A stretch of DNA of 31,671 nt. Origin: CAVPEW01 sp050247895. GTDB lineage: Bacteria; Actinomycetota; Acidimicrobiia; Acidimicrobiales; VFJN01. The stretch spans positions 1-31,671 of the forward strand of contig JBFWTJ010000004.1 of assembly GCA_050247895.1 (NCBI GenBank), read 5' to 3'. The notes beneath the pieces were generated by a model. That model was given only the letters and a program-made list of their open reading frames with translations. It searched no databases and had not been told where the DNA came from. Positions within the stretch are counted from its first letter, which is position 1. Every line of letters begins with the position of its first letter. The translations under genes and the position numbers were made by a program. Below, one piece after another: positions 1 to 7,737 of the stretch.

Positions 1-248
1 CTGCTGACGTGAGCCTCGATGGTCGACGGGAGGACTCGGGCATGGTCGTGTCGCCCGTGAAGCGTCGCAAGGTCGAGCGCCACGCCACCGGGGCCATCGA
101 GGCCTCAAGGAGCCGGGCCATGGAAGGCGGGGGCCGACCGGCCTGTGATCATTGAGACGATGGACGTCGGACCCGGACCGGTCGTGGTCGTGGCGGCGGG
201 ACGAGGACCGGGGTTGCCCGGTGGTCGTGTCCCCCTGCGCGAAGCGAC
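1..248. other. Left-edge region without a supported gene
   Basis: No gene can be supported here. One + strand frame is open from the window edge (position 3) to a TGA at 153-155, about 50 codons rich in Arg, Gly and Ala. It could be the tail of a gene lying to the left, but it matches no family I recognise and its third positions are not clearly biased enough to call it coding. The stretch 156-248 is GC-rich and shows no obvious promoter, hairpin or ribosome binding site for the ATPase that follows. Confidence 0.3.
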
Positions 249-986
249 GTGCGCGCCGGCGTGACGCGGATCGGTGGACCCGCCGTGAGCGGCCTCCTGC
301 AGGCCTCCCTGGATGACGGTGCGCCGACGGAGGGGTACCCGTTCGGGCTCCCGGCGGTCCGCGACGTGGACCGGATCGAGTTCGGAGCGGTGACGGTCCT
401 GTCGGGGGACAACGGGTCGGGGAAGTCCACGATCGTGGAGGCGATCGCCGTCGCGGCGGGCTTCAACGCCGAGGGCGGGAACCGGAACCTGAGGTTCGCC
501 ACCGCCGACACCCACAGCCCGCTCCACGACCACCTGGTCCTGCGCTGGCGCGGGCGCCACCACCGGGGCTGGTTCCTGCGGGCCGAGTCCTTCTACGCCA
601 TGGCGTCGCACATCGGGGCCGACCGGGACCTGCAGGCGGTGTTCCCCGACCTGCACGGGGCGTCCCACGGGGAGTCGTTCCTCGACCTCGCACTGGCCCG
701 GTTCCTGCAGCCCGGCCTCTACGTGCTCGACGAGCCGGAGGCGGCGCTGTCGATCCAAGGGCAGATGGCCCTGGCCCGGGTCATCGCGGCGTCCGTCGGA
801 TCGGGCGGCCAGTTCGTGATCGCCACGCACTCGCCGTTCCTCCTGGCCTACCCGGGCGCCGCCCTCTACGAGCTGGGACCGGACGGCGTGGCGCGGACGA
901 CCTTCGACGACCTGGCGGCGACGAACCTGTGGCGGCGCTTCCACCAGGATCCCCCGACCTTCTACGCACGCCTGCTGTCCGACTGA
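249..986 (+). CDS. AAA family ATPase (small ABC/SMC-like fold)
   Basis: A 245-residue soluble ATPase of the small AAA/ABC-like group. Walker A GDNGSGKST lies near residues 54-62, followed by the family's typical GFNAEGG stretch. An SHGESF signature-like motif sits near 140, Walker B with LDEPEAALS near 160, and a switch histidine in ATHSPF near 195. The LDEPEAALS and THSP motifs are those of RecF/SMC-type ATPases that dimerise around ATP. The biological role of this family is unknown to me and there is no partner gene in the window. The gene is monocistronic and convergent with the GntR gene, so it is probably unrelated to the catabolic locus. The start is uncertain: GTG at 249, 261 and 285 are in frame and none has a good ribosome binding site. 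Homology normally begins just before the PFGLPAVRD segment, which fits all three. Confidence 0.85.
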   Translation: MRAGVTRIGGPAVSGLLQASLDDGAPTEGYPFGLPAVRDVDRIEFGAVTVLSGDNGSGKSTIVEAIAVAAGFNAEGGNRNLRFATADTHSPLHDHLVLRWRGRHHRGWFLRAESFYAMASHIGADRDLQAVFPDLHGASHGESFLDLALARFLQPGLYVLDEPEAALSIQGQMALARVIAASVGSGGQFVIATHSPFLLAYPGAALYELGPDGVARTTFDDLAATNLWRRFHQDPPTFYARLLSD

Positions 987-997
987 TCCGAGCGCAA

Positions 998-1043
998 CCC
1001 GGGCCTGCCCGGGCACACCTGGCCGGCAGGGCCGGTCAGGTGT
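998..1043. terminator. Paired hairpins between convergent genes
   Basis: Two adjacent inverted repeats lie between the ATPase stop (986) and the end of the regulator gene. The first, 998-1013, has 7-bp arms CCCGGGC/GCCCGGG around a 2-nt loop. The second, 1015-1043, has 13-nt arms starting ACACCTGGCCGGC around AGG, with one G-T pair, and it spans the regulator's stop codon. Neither is followed by a clear T-run on either strand. A bidirectional terminator is the natural reading, but it is inferred from position and symmetry. Confidence 0.5.
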
Positions 1044-1809
1044 TGTCGGGGGCGGTGCGTTGCAGGAGGACGTGGCCCTTGGGGGGCAGCGTCTCCATGA
1101 CCTCGTAGGTCGGGGCCCAGGCCAGGTGGCTGTGGGCCTCCCGGGCCACGGCCTCGCCGTCGCCCCGCTCGATCAGGCGGAGCAGGAGCTCGTGGTCGTC
1201 CCAGCCCCGCTGCCGGTAGGCCTCGTCGGGGAACTCGTCGTGGTCGGTCGACTCCACCGCCCAGGCCGTGGCGTGGGCCGTCCAGATGGCCTCCAACGCG
1301 CCCACGACCATGATTAGGGTCTCGTTGCCGCAGCAGGCGACCAGCTTCTCGTGGAAGAGGCGGGACAGGCGGGTGAAGCGCAGCACGTCGTCGATGTTGC
1401 GGGCCGCCTCCTCGTGGATCGGCCGCAGCTCGGCGATCACCGCCTCCTGGCGGTCCGGCCGGGCCGCGCACAGCGAGGCGCACACCGGCTCGAGGTTCCG
1501 CAGGGCGATGGCCACGTCGTCGATGTCCACGTTCTGGGCCCGCAGCACCAGCTCCAGCGTGTAGGCGACGTTCTCCGCCTTGGGCGCGTGGACCACCGCG
1601 CCCCCGGTCTTGCCCCGGCGGACGCTGATCAGGCCCTCGGTCTCGAGGATCCGCAGGGCCTCCCGCACCGAGGGCTTGGACACCCCGAACTCGGCCAGGA
1701 GGTCCTCCTGCTTGGGCAGCAGGTCGCCGTCGCGGAGCTGGCCCTCCAGGATCCGCTCGCGCAGGCGATGGGCGATCAGCTCGGCGACGCTGGGCTGGCG
1801 CAGCTGCAC
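1036..1809 (-). CDS. FadR-subfamily GntR transcriptional regulator
   Basis: A 257-residue one-component regulator. An N-terminal winged helix-turn-helix (about residues 7-75) contains the GntR pattern LLPKQEDLLAEFGVSKPSVREA. A C-terminal FCD ligand/metal domain (about 95-235) follows, with candidate metal ligands His153, His206 and His226/228. FCD regulators typically bind small organic acids and repress neighbouring catabolic or transport genes. The GTG start at 1809 is chosen because GGTGAGG lies 5 nt upstream. An in-frame GTG at 1860 has no ribosome binding site and directly abuts the inverted repeat at 1862-1877. The gene lies downstream of the importer ATPase with a gap of about 95 nt, so it may be transcribed both from the importer operon and from its own promoter. 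Its ligand cannot be read from the sequence. Confidence 0.9.
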   Translation of the reverse strand: MQLRQPSVAELIAHRLRERILEGQLRDGDLLPKQEDLLAEFGVSKPSVREALRILETEGLISVRRGKTGGAVVHAPKAENVAYTLELVLRAQNVDIDDVAIALRNLEPVCASLCAARPDRQEAVIAELRPIHEEAARNIDDVLRFTRLSRLFHEKLVACCGNETLIMVVGALEAIWTAHATAWAVESTDHDEFPDEAYRQRGWDDHELLLRLIERGDGEAVAREAHSHLAWAPTYEVMETLPPKGHVLLQRTAPDNT

Positions 1810-1861
1810 CGATGCCTCACCGAGGGAGTCACGCTGGGTCTGCGCGAAGCGGCCGTTCACA

Positions 1862-1877
1862 CGTTGTTCGGACAACG
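1862..1877. promoter_or_regulatory. Inverted repeat, candidate operator of the GntR gene
   Basis: A perfect inverted repeat, CGTTGT-TCGG-ACAACG, with 6-bp arms and a 4-bp centre lies about 50 bp upstream of the regulator's preferred start. It is followed by a locally AT-richer stretch (1878-1897) in an otherwise GC-rich window. FadR/GntR proteins commonly bind short TTGT...ACAA-like palindromes next to their own gene, so autoregulation is likely. The link to this particular protein is inference. Confidence 0.55.
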
Positions 1878-1904
1878 ATGCGATCTTACGATTGATCGCC
1901 CCCC

Positions 1905-2981
1905 TCAAGGCGCGACGCCGTCCTGGGGCACGGCGGGGCGGGTGCCGGCGGGCGCCGGCACCAGCTCGACCGACGCCCCGGTGAGCTCCGGGCCCGTGGT
2001 GTGCAGGTGGCAGGCCACCGAGCCTCCGTCCTCGAAGGCGACCAGGGCCGGGACCTCGGTCCGGCAAACCTCCATCACGTACGGGCACCGGGTGTGGAAG
2101 CGGCACCCGGGGGGGACGGCGTGGGCGCTGGGCACCTCGCCCTGGAGGGTGATCCGCTCGCGGGCGTGGGCCGAGGTCGGTGGGACCGGCACGGCCGAGA
2201 GCAGGGCCTCGGTGTAGGGGTGGCGGGGCCGGGCGTAGAGCTGGTCGGCCGTCCCCTGCTCGACCACCACGCCCAGGTACATCACCGCGATCCGCGTGCT
2301 CACGTGGTGCACCACGAACAGGTCGTGGGCGATCAGCAGGTAGGCCACCCCCAGCTCGGCCTGGAGGTCCGACAGCAGGTTGATGACCTGGGCCTGGGTC
2401 GACACGTCCAGGGCGCTCACCGGCTCGTCGAGCACCATCAGCTTGGGCTCCACGGCCAGGGCCCGGGCGATGTTGACCCGCTGGCGCTGGCCGCCCGACA
2501 GCTCGTGGGCGTACCGGCTGGCGAAGGCCCGGGGCAGCCCGACCATGTCGAGCAGCTCGGTCACCCGCCGCCGGGCCCCCTCCCCGGCCAGCCCGCGGTG
2601 CTCGCGGAGCGGCTCGGCCAGGAGCTGGGAGACGTTCATGAGCGGGTCGAGCGACCCGGTCACGTCCTGGAACACGGCCTGGAGGTCGCGGCGCACCCGG
2701 CGCAGGTCCCGCCCGCCCAGCGCGGTCAGGTCCCGGCCGTCGAAGCGGACCGTGCCCGCGGTGGGCTCGATCAGGCGCAGCACCATCCGGGCCGTGGTCG
2801 ACTTGCCCGACCCGCTCTCGCCCACGATGCCCAGCGTCTCGCCCCGGTCCAGGGTCAGGTCGACCCCGTCGACGGCCACGATCGGGCTGAGCGACCGGCG
2901 CCAGGCGGCCCGGCGGGGGAACTCCTTGCGCAGCCCCCGGACCTCGAGCAGCGGGGACCCGGTGGCGTCGGTCGTGGTCAT
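1905..2981 (-). CDS. Oligopeptide/dipeptide-type ABC transporter ATPase (OppF/DppF-like)
   Basis: A 358-residue ATPase that energises the importer at the inner face of the membrane. Walker A GESGSGKST is near residues 54-62, the Q-loop is in VFQD near 103, the LSGGQ signature is at 161-165, Walker B is LMVLDEP at 181-187, and the H-loop is in LIAHD. The C-terminal oligopeptide-transporter extension carries a cysteine cluster (CRFHTRC, then a further Cys), a family feature. The ATG at 2981 overlaps the stop of the OppD-like gene by 4 nt (ATGA), which indicates translational coupling and a heterodimer of the two ATPases. It is the last gene of the importer operon before the regulator. The substrate class cannot be told from the ATPase. 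Confidence 0.93.
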   Translation of the reverse strand: MTTTDATGSPLLEVRGLRKEFPRRAAWRRSLSPIVAVDGVDLTLDRGETLGIVGESGSGKSTTARMVLRLIEPTAGTVRFDGRDLTALGGRDLRRVRRDLQAVFQDVTGSLDPLMNVSQLLAEPLREHRGLAGEGARRRVTELLDMVGLPRAFASRYAHELSGGQRQRVNIARALAVEPKLMVLDEPVSALDVSTQAQVINLLSDLQAELGVAYLLIAHDLFVVHHVSTRIAVMYLGVVVEQGTADQLYARPRHPYTEALLSAVPVPPTSAHARERITLQGEVPSAHAVPPGCRFHTRCPYVMEVCRTEVPALVAFEDGGSVACHLHTTGPELTGASVELVPAPAGTRPAVPQDGVAP

Positions 2982-3973
2982 GTGGGCACCGGCTCCCTCG
3001 TCAGCTCGAGCTCGGCGTGGCGGACGCAGCGCACCGAACGGCCCGGCTCGGGCGCCTCCAGCGGCGGGTCGCGGTCCAGGCAGGCGTCGACCGCGTAGGC
3101 GCAGCGGGGCGCGAAGCGGCACGACCCCGAGAGCTTGCCCGGCTGGGGCGGCGCGCCCGGGATGGTCATCAGCCGGCCGCCCCGGGTCGTGGGATCGGGC
3201 ACGGCGTGGAGCAGGGCGTGGGTGTACGGGTGCCGCGGCGCGCTGAAGACCTGCTCGGTCGACGCGTCCTCCACCACCTGGCCGCCGTACATGATCACCA
3301 GCCGCTCGCACAGGTTCGACAGCAGGCCCAGGTCGTGGCTGACGAACAGGATCGCCATGCCCAGCTCGGCCCGCAGGTCGCGCAGCAGGTCCACGACCTG
3401 GGCCTGGACCGTCACGTCGAGCGCGGTGGTCGGCTCGTCGGCGATGAGCAGCTTGGGCCGGCAGGCCAGGGCGATGGCCATGACCACGCGCTGCTGCATG
3501 CCCCCGGAGAACTGGTGCGGGTACTGGCGGGACCGGCCGGCCGGGTCGGGGATCCCGACCAGGCGCAGCATCTCCACCGCCCGGGCCTGGGCCGCGGCAC
3601 GGGACACCTTCTCGTGGGCCCGCACGGCCTCGGCGATCTGCTCGCCGACACGGATGGCCGGGTGCAGCGAGGTCATCGGGTCCTGGAAGACCATGCCGAT
3701 GGTGGGCCCCCGCAGCCGGCGCAGGGCCCGCGGCGGCACGGCCAGCACGTCGGTCCCCTCGACGAGGATCCGCCCCTCGGTCCGGGCGTGGTGGGGGAGG
3801 AGCCGCATGATGCTCAGCGAGGTCATGGTCTTGCCCGACCCGCTCTCGCCGGCCAGCCCGACGACCTCGCCGTGGCCGATGGTCAGGTCGAGGTCGTCCA
3901 GGATCCGCACCGGGCCGTCGCCCGAGCGCAGCGTCAGCGAGTAGCCCTCGATCCGCAGCAGGGGCTCGGTCAC
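2978..3973 (-). CDS. Oligopeptide/dipeptide-type ABC transporter ATPase (OppD/DppD-like)
   Basis: A 331-residue partner ATPase. Walker A GESGSGKT is at about 42-49, the signature is FSGGM at 155-159, Walker B is LLIADEP at 175-181, and the H-loop is in FVSHD. The FSGGM signature and the C-terminal CRFAPRC cysteine cluster are typical of the OppD/DppD branch. The GTG start at 3973 overlaps the upstream permease's TGA (GTGA), and the stop overlaps the next ATPase start. This gives permease, permease, ATPase, ATPase in one coupled unit. Confidence 0.93.
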   Translation of the reverse strand: MTEPLLRIEGYSLTLRSGDGPVRILDDLDLTIGHGEVVGLAGESGSGKTMTSLSIMRLLPHHARTEGRILVEGTDVLAVPPRALRRLRGPTIGMVFQDPMTSLHPAIRVGEQIAEAVRAHEKVSRAAAQARAVEMLRLVGIPDPAGRSRQYPHQFSGGMQQRVVMAIALACRPKLLIADEPTTALDVTVQAQVVDLLRDLRAELGMAILFVSHDLGLLSNLCERLVIMYGGQVVEDASTEQVFSAPRHPYTHALLHAVPDPTTRGGRLMTIPGAPPQPGKLSGSCRFAPRCAYAVDACLDRDPPLEAPEPGRSVRCVRHAELELTREPVPT

Positions 3974-4944
3974 CGGGTCACCCGTCCGAGCGCGTCGCGC
4001 AGGCCGTCGCCGAACACGTTGAGGGCGAACACGACCAGGGCCACCGTGATGCCGGGCACGAACACCACCCACGACTCGATGCGCACGTAGTCGTAGGCGT
4101 CGCGCAGCATCACGCCCCAGCTCGGCGTGGGCGGTCGCACGCCCAGGCCGAGGAAGCTCAGGCTGGCCTCGGCGAGGATCGCCGTGCCCACGTTGAGCGA
4201 GGCCTGGACGATGACCGAGGCCGAGATGTTGGGCAGCACGTGGCGCAGCACGATCCGCGTGTCGGAGATCCCGATGGCCCGCTCGGTCTCCACCAGCTGG
4301 CCGTAGCGCAGGACCTTGACCTCGCTGCGGACCAGCCGGACGAACACCGGCACGAAGTAGATGGCCAGGGCGATCACCACGTTGCGGACGCTGGGCCCGA
4401 GGATGCCGGCCACGGTGAAGACCAGGATCAGCGGCGGGACGCTGAGCACGACGTTGATGGCCGCCGACAGCACGGCGTCGGTCTTGCCGCCGACGTAGCC
4501 GGCCAGCAGCCCGATGGGCACGGCGATGACCATGGCCAGGGCCACCGAGCCCAGCCCGACGAGCAGCGACACCCGCCCGGCGTGGAGCAGGCGGCTGAAC
4601 AGGTCCCGGCCCAGGTCGTCGGTGCCCAGCAGGTGGCCGTCGGACAGGGGCGAGGCGAAGCGGGCCTGGAGGTCGGTCGAGGACGGGTCGTGGGGTGCGA
4701 TGAGCGGGGCGAGCACGGTCACGGCCAGGACCAGCAGGAGGAACGCCCCCGAGACCAGCGTCCCGGGGTCGTGCAGCAGGATGCGGAGCCGGCGCCGGGT
4801 CTGGGGCGCGGCGTCGGCCTCCACCCCGGCGATCCCGGCGGCCAGGGCCGGTCCCGGTCCCGCCTCGGGGTCGACCGACCCCGCCGGGCCGGTCGGTTCG
4901 GCGGGGACGATCGTGGTCACGGCGTCGGACGGTTCGGGCGTCAC
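3970..4944 (-). CDS. ABC transporter permease (OppC/DppC-like)
   Basis: A 324-residue integral membrane protein. A Pro/Ala-rich cytoplasmic N-terminal stretch of about 45 residues precedes the first membrane helix (about 55-75, FLLLVLAVTVLAPLIAP). The OppC-type extracellular loop HLLGTDDLGRDLFSRLLHAGR follows, then five further helices. The coupling (EAA-like) segment is around AIGISDTRIVLRHVLPN. It would form the transmembrane pore with the OppB-like permease. GTG at 4944 overlaps the OppB-like stop by 4 nt. The long acidic and proline-rich N-terminus is somewhat longer than usual but common in actinobacterial members. Confidence 0.92.
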   Translation of the reverse strand: MTPEPSDAVTTIVPAEPTGPAGSVDPEAGPGPALAAGIAGVEADAAPQTRRRLRILLHDPGTLVSGAFLLLVLAVTVLAPLIAPHDPSSTDLQARFASPLSDGHLLGTDDLGRDLFSRLLHAGRVSLLVGLGSVALAMVIAVPIGLLAGYVGGKTDAVLSAAINVVLSVPPLILVFTVAGILGPSVRNVVIALAIYFVPVFVRLVRSEVKVLRYGQLVETERAIGISDTRIVLRHVLPNISASVIVQASLNVGTAILAEASLSFLGLGVRPPTPSWGVMLRDAYDYVRIESWVVFVPGITVALVVFALNVFGDGLRDALGRVTR

Positions 4945-5882
4945 GGCAGGCGCTCCCGGAGCCGGGGGTTGAGGGCGGTCTGGGCCACGTCGGCCAGCAC
5001 GTCGGCCAGCACGGTGAGCAGCACGGCGAACGGGACGATGCCGGCGATCACCGGGAGGTCGCGCAGCATGATCGACTCGGCGGTGAAGCGGCCCAGCCCG
5101 GGCAGGGCGAAGACGGTCTCGATGACCACCACGCCACCCAGCAGGCGGGCGACCTGGACGCTCATGATGGCCAGGGTCGGGCCGGCGGCCATGCGGAACA
5201 CGTGCTTGGTGGCGATGGCCCCGGCCGACAACCCCTTGGCCCGGGCCGTCCGCACGTAGTCCTGGTCCAGCACCTCGACCATCGAGCTGCGGATCTGGCG
5301 GGTCATCTGGGCGATCATGATCCCGCTGAGCGAGAGCACCGGGATGACGAGGTGGCGGAACCAGTCGCCCGGGTTCACCGCCCACGGCACGTAGCCGCCG
5401 GTCGGGAGCCACCTGAGCGTCAGGCCGAAGATCACCAGCATGAACAGCCCGATGATGAAGTGGGGGACGGCCACGCCCAGGGTGGCCAGGACCGTGGTGA
5501 GCCGGTCGGGCCAGCGGCCCCGGTAGACCGCGGCGAGCATCCCGGCGGGCACGCTCACCACGATGGAGACCAGCAGGGCCCCGATGACCAGCGAGAAGGT
5601 CACCGAGTAGCGGGCGCCCAGCTCCTGGGTCACCGGCCGGCGGGTGAACAGCGAAGTGCCCAGGTCGCCCCGGACGGCGTCGCCGAGCCAGGCCGTGTAC
5701 CGCTGGACCACCGAGTCGTCCAGGCCCAGGTCGTCGCGCACCTGCTCGATGCGCTCAGGCGTGGCGCCCTCCCCGGCCAGGGTCGCCGCCGGGTCGCCGG
5801 GCAGGAACTCCTGGAGCAGGAAGACCAGGAACGACACGACCAGGACGATGGGGATGATCGACAGGATCCGTCGCAGCCTCAT
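4941..5882 (-). CDS. ABC transporter permease (OppB/DppB-like)
   Basis: A 313-residue permease. A first membrane helix at about 7-28 is followed by the family-typical LQEFLPGDPA. The periplasmic segment containing DDLGLDDSVVQRYTAWLGDAVRGDLGTS was inspected in short pieces and fits OppB. Five further helices and a coupling loop around GAIATKHVFRMAAGP follow. The ATG at 5882 is chosen over an in-frame ATG nine codons upstream because GGAGGGAGG lies 6 nt before it. It is separated from the binding-protein gene by about 150 nt that hold a strong hairpin, so its expression is probably lower than that of the binding protein. Confidence 0.92.
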   Translation of the reverse strand: MRLRRILSIIPIVLVVSFLVFLLQEFLPGDPAATLAGEGATPERIEQVRDDLGLDDSVVQRYTAWLGDAVRGDLGTSLFTRRPVTQELGARYSVTFSLVIGALLVSIVVSVPAGMLAAVYRGRWPDRLTTVLATLGVAVPHFIIGLFMLVIFGLTLRWLPTGGYVPWAVNPGDWFRHLVIPVLSLSGIMIAQMTRQIRSSMVEVLDQDYVRTARAKGLSAGAIATKHVFRMAAGPTLAIMSVQVARLLGGVVVIETVFALPGLGRFTAESIMLRDLPVIAGIVPFAVLLTVLADVLADVAQTALNPRLRERLP

Positions 5883-5958
5883 GTCGTGCCTCCCTCCGGC
5901 GCGGGCCACGGCACCGGTCGTGTCCTACCACCCGTCCCCGGCGGGCACGCCGGCCGCC

Positions 5959-5981
5959 GCCGCGGGACCACCTCCCGCGGC
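5959..5981 (-). promoter_or_regulatory. Hairpin between binding protein and permease genes
   Basis: Perfect 9-bp arms GCCGCGGGA/TCCCGCGGC surround a 5-nt loop, about 50 nt after the binding-protein stop (6033) and about 75 nt before the OppB-like start. No T-run follows. In many ABC operons such a structure stabilises or partly terminates the message, so that the binding protein is made in excess. That role is inferred here from position. Confidence 0.5.
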
Positions 5982-6032
5982 ACCGGCCGACGCACCCCCC
6001 GGGGGTGGGTCGACGAGGGCCGAGCGGCCCCC

Positions 6033-7640
6033 TCACTTGGCGATGTAGATCCGCCTCGTGTAGTCGACGCCGGGGCAGGAGCCGTAGCCCCGGTCGATGC
6101 CCTCGACGCCCGAGCGGAACACCGTCGCCTCCAGGTTGAAGCCGATGGGCACCTCCAGGGCCTGCTCCATGACGAGGAGCTCGGCCGCCTGGTAGGCCTC
6201 GGCCCGCTCGTCCTGGTCCGTCGACGCCGCGCCCTCGGCGAGCAGGTCGTCCAGCTCGGGGATCGACACGTTCCCCGGGTTCTGGGCGCCGCCGGTGCCG
6301 AAGCGGGCCGACAGGGTGCGGCCCGGGTCGGCCGCACCGGCGTAGGCGGTGACCGCGGCGGCGTACTCCTTGCGCTGGTAGAGGGCGTTGTTGATCTCGG
6401 CGCCCGACACCCGGACCAGCTCCATGGTGATCCCGGAATCCTTGAACATGTCCTGGAGCGCCTGGCCGACCGAGTTGTAGGTCGGCGAGTCGGTCACGCC
6501 GGCGGTGAAGGAGATGCCGTCGGGGTAGCCGGCGTCGGCCAGCAGCTCCTTGGCCTTGGCCGGGTCGAACGGGTACATCTCCTCGACCTCGGGGTTGTGG
6601 GCCCACGACGTGGTGGGCAGCGGCCCCCAGGCCACGCTGTCGTCGCCGGTCCCGGCCAGGTCGGCCAGGGCGTCCCGGTCGATGGCGTAGTTGAGGGCCT
6701 GGCGCACCTCGAGCTTGTCGAAGGGCTCCATGGCCGGGTTGACGAAGACCTGCTTGTAGGTCGGGCTGGTCCGCGAGATGCTGCCGATGCCGCTGAGGCT
6801 GGTCGACGAGGCCAGGGTGAGCTCGTTGCCCGGGATGACGTCGAGGTCGCCGGTGACGACGCGCTCGGGCTTGTCCAGCGCCGGCGGGTACCAGTCGACG
6901 CCGGCCAGGAGCCGGTTGTCGGCGTCCCAGTACTCGTCGGCGTCGCCCCAGGTGCGGAGCTTGAGCAGCTCGTTGGGCAGCAGGCTCTCCACGGCGTAGG
7001 GCCCGGCGCCCACGGCCACCTCGACGCCGTACTGCTCGCCGTTGTCGGCGACGGCCTTGGGCGAGGGCACCATGCCGAGCAGGTCAGAGAGGGACGCGGG
7101 CAGGATGCCGACGGTCGGCTGGCTCAGCTCGATCCGCACCGTGTGGGGATCCTCGACGGTGACCGAGGAGATGGTCGCCGCCTCGCGCTGGATGGTCGAC
7201 TGCGGGTCGGTCTTGGCCCGCTCCAGGTGGGCCTTGACGGCCTCGCCGTCGAAGGGCGTGCCGTCCTGGAACACGACGTCCTCGCGCAGGGTGAGGACCA
7301 GCGTGCTGGCGTCGAGCGACTCCCACTCGGTGGCCAGCCCGGGCACGAACTTCCCGTCGTTGTCGACCCGGATCAGCGAGTCGTAGATGGCTCGGAGCTG
7401 CCCGCTCTCGCAGGTCGACACGGTGCGGACCGGGTCGAGCTGCTTGGCCGGGGCGAAGCCCGACGTCCGCAGGATGGCGGTGGTGTCGGCGTCGGAGGTC
7501 GGGGCCTCGGACGTGCTGCTGCTCCCGGTGCCGCCGTCGCCGCTGCCGCCGGCGTCGCCGTCGTCGTCCCCGCCGCACGCGGCGACGACGAGCGAGCCGG
7601 CCACGAGCAGGCCCATGGTCACCCTCAACCGGTTCCTCAT
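6033..7640 (-). CDS. ABC transporter substrate-binding lipoprotein, family 5
   Basis: A 535-residue extracellular binding protein. The signal peptide (residues 1-21, charged start then LLVAGSLVVAA) ends in the lipobox V-A-A-Cys22. A Gly/Ser/Asp-rich tether of about 30 residues leads into an SBP_bac_5 fold: LREDVVFQDGTPFDGEAVK near residue 120, then the domain-II stretch with VFVNPAM and RQALNYAIDRDAL. Family members bind peptides, nickel or haem, but also opines and other amphiphilic compounds, so the ligand is open. ATG at 7640 is preceded by GGAGGGGGAACC. It is the first gene of the importer operon, with an AT-rich promoter region upstream. Confidence 0.92.
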   Translation of the reverse strand: MRNRLRVTMGLLVAGSLVVAACGGDDDGDAGGSGDGGTGSSSTSEAPTSDADTTAILRTSGFAPAKQLDPVRTVSTCESGQLRAIYDSLIRVDNDGKFVPGLATEWESLDASTLVLTLREDVVFQDGTPFDGEAVKAHLERAKTDPQSTIQREAATISSVTVEDPHTVRIELSQPTVGILPASLSDLLGMVPSPKAVADNGEQYGVEVAVGAGPYAVESLLPNELLKLRTWGDADEYWDADNRLLAGVDWYPPALDKPERVVTGDLDVIPGNELTLASSTSLSGIGSISRTSPTYKQVFVNPAMEPFDKLEVRQALNYAIDRDALADLAGTGDDSVAWGPLPTTSWAHNPEVEEMYPFDPAKAKELLADAGYPDGISFTAGVTDSPTYNSVGQALQDMFKDSGITMELVRVSGAEINNALYQRKEYAAAVTAYAGAADPGRTLSARFGTGGAQNPGNVSIPELDDLLAEGAASTDQDERAEAYQAAELLVMEQALEVPIGFNLEATVFRSGVEGIDRGYGSCPGVDYTRRIYIAK

Positions 7641-7677
7641 CGGTTCCCCCTCCCCCACGGGCCCCCGGCCCGAGCGG

Positions 7678-7737
7678 TCATTGTTCGCTTGGTCTTTCAA
7701 TGATGTCAAGTTATGAGTCTTTATAATAATTAAGGAG
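7678..7737 (-). promoter_or_regulatory. AT-rich promoter region of the importer operon
   Basis: This AT-rich island lies between the ALDH stop and the binding-protein start. On the - strand a consensus-like -35 TTGACA occupies 7704-7709, with only a weak -10 (GAACAA or AACAAT) 17-18 nt further on. An inverted repeat TCATTG...CAATGA with a 14-nt spacer (7678-7703) overlaps this promoter. Its left part contains TTGTTCG, the same heptamer as in the candidate operator at 1862-1877. The motif AGTCTTTATAATAA (7716-7729) recurs in similar form upstream of two other operons. The promoter role is likely; the operator role is inference. Confidence 0.5.

Noticed and set aside
5202..7703. 833-codon + strand frame opposite the importer genes
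   Set aside because: Antisense, His/Arg/Gly-rich and without domain features. Such frames are expected opposite genes with high third-position GC.
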